Assembly (NCBI GenBank): GCA_015179025.1
Contig: WHUX01000321.1
Coordinates: forward strand, 1 to 44,397
Reading direction: 5' to 3'
Length of the DNA: 44,397 nucleotides
Source: Terfezia claveryi
Lineage: Eukaryota > Ascomycota > Pezizomycetes > Pezizales > Pezizaceae
Under the pieces are notes generated by a model. The model did not search any database. It had not been told where the DNA came from and saw only the letters and a program-made list of their open reading frames with translations. Positions 40,320-44,397 of this stretch are shown here, piece by piece. The position numbers were made by a program, and so were the translations under genes. Position 1 is the first letter of the stretch. Each line of letters opens with the position of its first letter.

Positions 40320-41330
40320 TTTTTTTTTTTTTTATTACTCATTACTCCCATGCGGACCCTACATGGGTCCATGAGGAGCCACCCGGAAGGCCGGGTGGAA
40401 TCAGGACGAGGCAAGTTAATCTGCCAGGTCCGCCGCTATATATAAAGACTAGGTACATGGTGGACAAAAGGGATAAAAGAAATTCGTGACCGGGGCCCTC
40501 CCATGCTGTCATTAACCGGCAATGCCGGATGGACCCGAGAGCCCTGACTGGGGTCCCCCTTCCCTGTCCCGTTACCTGAGCAAACCGAATATCTCCTCGA
40601 AGAAGGCCTCCGTGGCCTCGTATGTCTCCTCCCCGTCCTTCCTCCAATCCGGTTTGTCTAGCTCTTCCCAAGTGTTTCTGTTGCCGAGTAGTAATGCCCT
40701 CTCGCGGCGTAGGCGGGGGCACTCGAAGGTGATGTGTCGGCCGTTTTCTTGTGGCTGGCCGCAGGGGCATTCCGTGGAATCCGCTTTGCCGATATGGTGG
40801 AGCCAACTCTCCTGAGGGCCTCGGTCGGTCCGCATCCAGGTGTATGCGGAGAAAGCTTGTCTATTCCAGTTTAATACCCCCCGCGTCCCAAATCCCGCTC
40901 TCATTCTAGCGGTCTTCCTGATTGACTTGGAGGCTGCTCGTAGCCCTGCCTCAGTGACTATGCGGGATGATCCTTTGTAGTGACCTATTATTGACTCCAC
41001 GGATGCCTGGTGGTCTGCCGCCTCATTGCCCTCGATCCCGATATGTCCTCTTACCCAAGAAATCTTGAGATCTCTCCGTTCCGCCTCTACCAGGGACGAC
41101 TTGATTTTGGCCTCGATGCCAGACCGTGGGGGAGCCCCATTGCTCATGTTGACGACTGCCTGTATGGCGGCCTGGGAATCGGACAGGATCGCCAGCATTT
41201 CCGAGTCTTCCGTACTGAGGACGAGCTGCATTGCGTTAAGTTCGCCGTCTGCTACTGTGGCTAGATTCCCTAGGTAGCCGCCGTAGGTCGCTTCGTTTCG
41301 TCCTACAATGGGCGATAACCCATATATCGA
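40320..41330 (-). mobile_element. LINE copy 2, 5'-truncated, with poly(A)
   Basis: On the minus strand an open frame to the stop at 40572 carries RNase H: TYGGYLGNLATVADGELNAM, LAILSDSQAAIQ and SWVRGHIGIEGNEAADHQAS; then the RT-distal CCHC-like segment CPCGQPQENGRHITFEC and the tail EELDKPDWRKDGEETYEATE. The first RNase H Asp region is lost at the 5' truncation near 41330. The 3' UTR with two stem-loops ends in a 14-base poly(A) (T run 40320-40333). This is the cleanest of the three ORF2 ends: no stop over 219 codons. Confidence 0.85.
40347..40400 (-). ncRNA. LINE 3'-UTR double stem-loop, copy 2
   Basis: Read on the minus strand: stem 1 is CCACCCGG-CCTT-CCGGGTGG; stem 2 is GGACCC-ATGTA-GGGTCC. 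Position and spacing to the poly(A) match copies 1 and 3. Stem 2 has an A-T pair where the others have C-G. Confidence 0.7.
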
Positions 41331-41774
41331 TCTTTAGAGTTAAGGTTAGTGTGATAACCTCTCACCTGTTTGCCAGCTGGCAATAAGCCACACCTTAACA
41401 AGTTTATCTTTTCAAGCGCCGATACATGATAACCTGGTGACAGCTTTCATGGCCTCCCAGTCCGCATATGCTAATGCGATCCCCCGTGCCGGCCGTTGCC
41501 TCGCTTGCAGTGGCCAACAATCGGGGCAGATGGATGCACGAAAGACAAGAGAGCCAGTCTCCGACCACCCCATTCCATCGCCCGCCACACTGCCTCAACA
41601 GCAAAGCACGCAGGCGATAAATGAGGCATCTACGCCGCCCAAGCACCAGCTACCCCCGGAGCGAGACCGACGAAGACACCGACATGTCCACCGACACCGC
41701 ACAGAGCGAGACCGACGAGGTCCCCCCCCCACCACATACAAAGATACGAACGGGGGGGGGGGCCATCTCGGTGA
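41331..41774. other. Sequence between LINE copies 2 and 3
   Basis: A plus-strand frame from 41449 (MASQSAYANAIPRAGRCLAC) is Gln/Pro/Arg-rich and runs into the poly(T). An overlapping frame is acidic (SETDEDTDMSTDTAQSETDE). Either could be the N-terminus of a gene or LINE ORF1 interrupted by LINE copy 3; no family is assigned. Confidence 0.3.
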
Positions 41775-41825
41775 TTTTTTTTTTTTTTTTTTTTAAACTA
41801 GTTACTACCTATGCGGCCCCGTTAG

Positions 41826-41866
41826 GGGGGCCATGAGGAGCCACCCAGAAACCTGGGTGGATTGAA
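41826..41866 (-). ncRNA. LINE 3'-UTR double stem-loop, copy 3
   Basis: Minus strand: stem 1 CCACCCAG-GTTT-CTGGGTGG; stem 2 GGCCCC-CCTAAC-GGGGCC (at about 41810-41833). The A-T pair in stem 1 replaces a G-C pair of the other copies on both sides of the loop. Confidence 0.7.
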
Positions 41867-41916
41867 AGATAAGGCAAGTTAATCTGCCAAACCCGCGCGG
41901 ACTGAATACAAATAAA

Positions 41917-42041
41917 CTTGATAAAACCCGAGACTGAGAACGGAGACTGTGAAACGGCGAACTAAGGAACTCGTAATAACTTGATACAACAAGAAATTGA
42001 GAACGGAGACTATAAAAGAAGAACTAAAGAATACGTGATAG
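41917..42041. repeat. 63-bp tandem duplication in the 3' UTR of LINE copy 3
   Basis: 41917-41978 and 41980-42041 are diverged copies (cttgata..., tgagaacggagact, gaactaa.gaa). Confidence 0.75.
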
Positions 42042-42984
42042 ATAGAACTAGGTAAGCTCATTGTACAAGAGCTTGAAAAAGGCCTCGGTGGCCTCATATG
42101 TCTCTTCCCCCTCCTTTCTCCACTCTGGCTTGTCGAGCTCCTCCCAGCTGCTCTTCCCGCCCAGGAGCGAGTTTCTGATGCGACCGAAACGTGGGCAGGC
42201 GAACATGATGTGGTCTCCTGTTTCCGATGGGTGGCCACATGTGCATTCTGGTGATTCTGCTTTCTTGACGTGGTGAAGCCAGCTTTTCTGTGGGCCTCGG
42301 TTCGTACGTAACCAGGTGTATGCTGATAAGGCATGTCGGTCCCATTCCACTCTTGTGCCGTAGCTCGCCCTTGTGCGTGTCGGTTTCCGCGTAGCTTTAG
42401 AGGCTGCTCGTAGGCCTCCTTCTGTCACGATATTGGTCTTGCCTGTCAATGCACCTAGGTGCGATTCGAAACTGGCATTGCGGTCTGCTCTCTCATTGCC
42501 GTGGATTCCTATGTGCCCTCTGATCCATGATAATCGGAGGTCCCTGTGGGGATTGTCGATTAACGCGGATTTGATTTCTCCTTCTATATGTGGCCGGGGG
42601 GGTGAGCCTAGGCTCAGGTTTCGGACTGCCTGGACTGCTGCTTGAGAGTCTGATAGGATGGCGAGCATGTCTGAGTCTTCCTTTTGTAGTGCAAGTAGCA
42701 TGGCATGCAATTCGCCGTCTGCTACTGTGGCTTGATTTCCTAGGTAGCCCCCATAGTTCGCTGGCTGGCCTCCTGTTCTGTCCTCACTATAAACTCCGCT
42801 AGCTATCTTATTCCCTCGTCCGGTACCGTCTGTGAAGCATATACGCCAACCTTCTTCTAGAATTGTGCCTATTTTCGCTGCCCAGCAGCCTAGAATCTTA
42901 GAGCTCTCCGATTTGGGGTCAGGATTTCTTCGTAGATGATTGGGAAGGGGGTTGTGTTGTCTCTGTGTTCTGTCCCATAGAGCG

Positions 42985-43083
42985 GTGCGTCCCGCCCACG
43001 TGTGGGACGTCCCATACGCCTGTGGGACGCTAAAGCTGGGTGGGACGTCCCACCCAGCTTTGGCACTAGTGACCGTCCCATCC
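42985..43083. repeat. GGGACGTCCC palindrome cluster
   Basis: GGGACG or CGTCCC occurs repeatedly in about 95 bp, including two GGGACGTCCC cores. 43032-43061 is a perfect 30-bp palindrome centred on GACGTC (arms aaagctgggtgggac). gcggtg near 42984 and cagcggtgg at 43082 bound the cluster. It abuts the 5' truncation of LINE copy 3. Confidence 0.85.
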
Positions 43084-43161
43084 AGCGGTGGAATAATTTT
43101 CTAGCATAATTATTGCAAGCCGGACAAAATTATTGCATACAGAACTATCTATCTATGTAAG

Positions 43162-43236
43162 AGAAACAACCAACCGAAACAACCAAGTGAAACAACCAAG
43201 CGAAATAACCAAGCAAAATAACCAAGCAAAATAACC
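43162..43236. repeat. 12-13-bp tandem repeat
   Basis: Six units of the type gaaacaaccaagc/aaaataaccaagc. Non-coding. Confidence 0.85.
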
Positions 43237-43319
43237 AGACATATATACATAAGATACAAATAAATAAAACAAGCAGTAGTATGATCTAAAAAAAAAACAG
43301 ATAAATAAAAGAACAGAAA

Positions 43320-44224
43320 TCAAGTTCTCCGGACTACTATACTATCTATTAAATTATCCCCACCAGCTGAATTAGAGACCGAAGCAGTAAGTCGGGAGGA
43401 ACGACAAGTCATGGAGGTAGAGCCTGAAGGTGCAAGTGTAGAGCGTGAGACTACAGTGCGAGTATTACGCTCCTCAAGGGCAGCGAGGTTTAGACATGCC
43501 CCAGCCTGATCACCCAAGTGGTCCTTACTCCGGTGGCAATAGTTAGTGCATCTAGAGCCAGATTTGAAGCACTTGCACCATTTGGTTTGACAGGTAGAGC
43601 TGTTGCTGCAAGTACAGTATAGAAGCACCTTTGTTATTTGAGAGGCTAGAGTAGCAGCGCGCCGGAGAGTGATTACTGATGAATTACTTATGAGATCCAA
43701 AGTTGTAGCTAGAGAAAGCATAAGTAGAAGAAAATCAAGCTGACAATAGGGATAAGGCATTTACCCACAAGCTCAGGAACCCGGTTGAGTTCACCAGTTG
43801 GATATAATCGATCCAAGATACCATACTCTGTCTGTAGTTGATATCTACCAGAGTGTGGCTGGCCTATAACTCGAGCATATAGTCTAGGATGGTCTAGAGT
43901 ACCCCGGTCTTCTGTAGGAATACGCAGGGAAACAACTGTATTGGGCTCAAAGGACTCAATAATAAATCGTTTATTATAACGATTGGCCATTTGATCCCGA
44001 GTCTTTTGGGCAATAGACAGTATTGATTCCTCTGCTTCCGTGAGGAGAATAGTAGGAGGCACAGCAGCAGTAGCCTCTAGAGTCGCTATAGCAGTAGCCT
44101 CTAGAGTTGCTACAGCAGTAGCCTCTGGAGTCACTATAGCAGTAGCCTCTGGAGTCACTATAGCAGTAGCCTCGGGAGTCGCTACAGCAGTAGCTTCTGG
44201 AGTCACTGCAGTAGTCTCCAACAA
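43320..44224 (-). pseudogene. Ginger-like integrase/transposase C-terminal region with CXC-like Cys cluster (partial)
   Basis: On the minus strand, exon 44224-43765 contains TPEATAVA-type repeats, then AEESILSIAQKTRDQMANRY, FEPNTVVSLRIPTEDRGTLD, HPRLYARVIGQPHSGRYQLQ and EYGILDRLYPTGELNRVPEL. A 56-bp intron (43709-43764, gtaaat...ctctag) joins it in frame to exon 43708-43320, with SNSSVITLRRAATLASQ and a Cys cluster CTCSNSSTCQTKWCKCFKSG, CTNYCH. Fungal and animal Ginger/KRAB-A-like integrases end with this DR-x-x-x-D...RL-x-x-RV block, then ITLR-x-A and a CSC...CKC...CH cluster. The catalytic core would lie to the right and is not seen; a frame break occurs between 44224 and 44268. Whether the gene is live cannot be told. 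Confidence 0.6.
44066..44220. repeat. 24-bp coding minisatellite
   Basis: Six and a half units like gcagtagcctctagagtcgc followed by tata; on the minus strand each encodes an eight-residue TPEATAIA-type repeat. Confidence 0.9.
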
Positions 44225-44267
44225 CGCTAGATTAATTGAGAGTAAGCAGCTCTAGGGGGGGGTTGCT

Positions 44268-44397
44268 GTGCTCGGGAGTGTTGTGCTTAAAGGTATTATG
44301 CTCGAGAGTCCTGTACTCGGAAGTGCTGTGCTCAGGAGTGCTGTGCTCGAGGGTACTGTGCTTGGGGGTACTGTGCTCGTGGGTTCTGTGCTTGGGG
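44268..44397. repeat. 15-bp minisatellite running off the window edge
   Basis: Eight full units like gtgctcgggagtgtt and a partial one reach the last base. On the minus strand one frame reads pentapeptides of the EHSTP type, followed by a stop before the 24-bp array frame starts. Confidence 0.9.

Larger units (their letters stand above)
41775..42985 (-). mobile_element. LINE copy 3, 5'-truncated, with poly(A)
   Basis: The minus strand has a 20-base poly(A) (T run 41775-41794) and a 3' UTR with the same paired stem-loops. The ORF2 end (stop at 42048) contains RNase H with WRICFTDGTGRGNKIASGVY, TVADGELHAM, LAILSDSQAAVQAV and SWIRGHIGIHGNERADRNAS, then CTCGHPSETGDHIMFAC and EELDKPEWRKEGEETYEATE. 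Sequence like FPIIYEEILTPN and SKILGCWAAKIGTILEEGWR precedes it (frameshift near 42900). All four RNase H acidic/His positions seem present, so this copy keeps the most complete domain. Confidence 0.85.

Noticed and set aside
1..44397. tRNA or rRNA genes
   Set aside because: No segment showed a cloverleaf with T-loop GTTCRA and matching acceptor arms, and no rRNA-like sequence was recognised by eye.

Overview
The window looks like TE-rich accessory DNA of a filamentous ascomycete. The evidence is short GT-AG introns of about 42-62 bp, a chromodomain Ty3/gypsy element, Tad1/I-like LINE tails, hAT, pogo/Fot and Ginger-like transposase relics, a NACHT (STAND) gene, and decay dominated by C-to-T/G-to-A nonsense changes of the kind left by RIP or 5-methylcytosine deamination. 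A large Pezizomycete-type genome would fit, but the species cannot be named from sequence alone. I saw no tRNA, rRNA or housekeeping gene.

Layout. 1-460 is non-coding flank. 466-7643 is a full-length but dead Ty3/gypsy chromovirus on the minus strand, with LTRs, polypurine tract and 5-bp target duplication. A non-autonomous hAT (4763-5798, 8-bp target duplication) filled with a ~34-bp tandem array sits inside it. The gypsy landed just upstream of a decayed gene with a MULE-transposase-like N-terminus (7732-8314). 9.0-11.4 kb holds small repeats and a predicted three-exon coiled-coil gene (9855-10362). 11.4-17.2 kb is AT-rich and holds a hAT transposase relic and a pogo-type transposase relic riddled with stops but in one frame. 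17.9-19.3 kb is a 5'-truncated LINE with poly(A). 19.6-20.8 kb is a truncated copy of an AAA-ATPase-like/PD-(D/E)XK nuclease gene. 20.84-26.94 kb is a deaminase-like gene split by a very young Ty1/copia element (21976-26727; I see one LTR difference).

27.5-28.1 kb is a pogo-type miniature element that still encodes the N-terminal HTH. 29.25-32.1 kb is the best-preserved locus: a MULE-N-like ORF facing a four-exon AAA-ATPase-like/PD-(D/E)XK nuclease gene that looks intact. 32.5-33.0 kb is a second pogo-type MITE. 34.1-37.1 kb carries a decayed NACHT gene converging on a decayed trypsin-like protease gene. 39.15-39.7 kb is a coiled-coil ORF with one in-frame stop. 40.3-43.0 kb holds two more LINE tails on the minus strand. 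The right edge holds the C-terminal part of a Ginger-like integrase gene with a Cys-rich CXC-like segment.

The genes do not form a pathway. The window records nested transposition and mutational decay, together with expandable conflict-type families (nuclease/ATPase, deaminase, NACHT, protease). The most notable signals are: a double stem-loop at the 3' end of three LINE copies supported by compensatory changes; the repeated MULE-N plus ATPase/nuclease unit; and a young copia copy whose own integrase lacks expected catalytic and zinc-binding residues.
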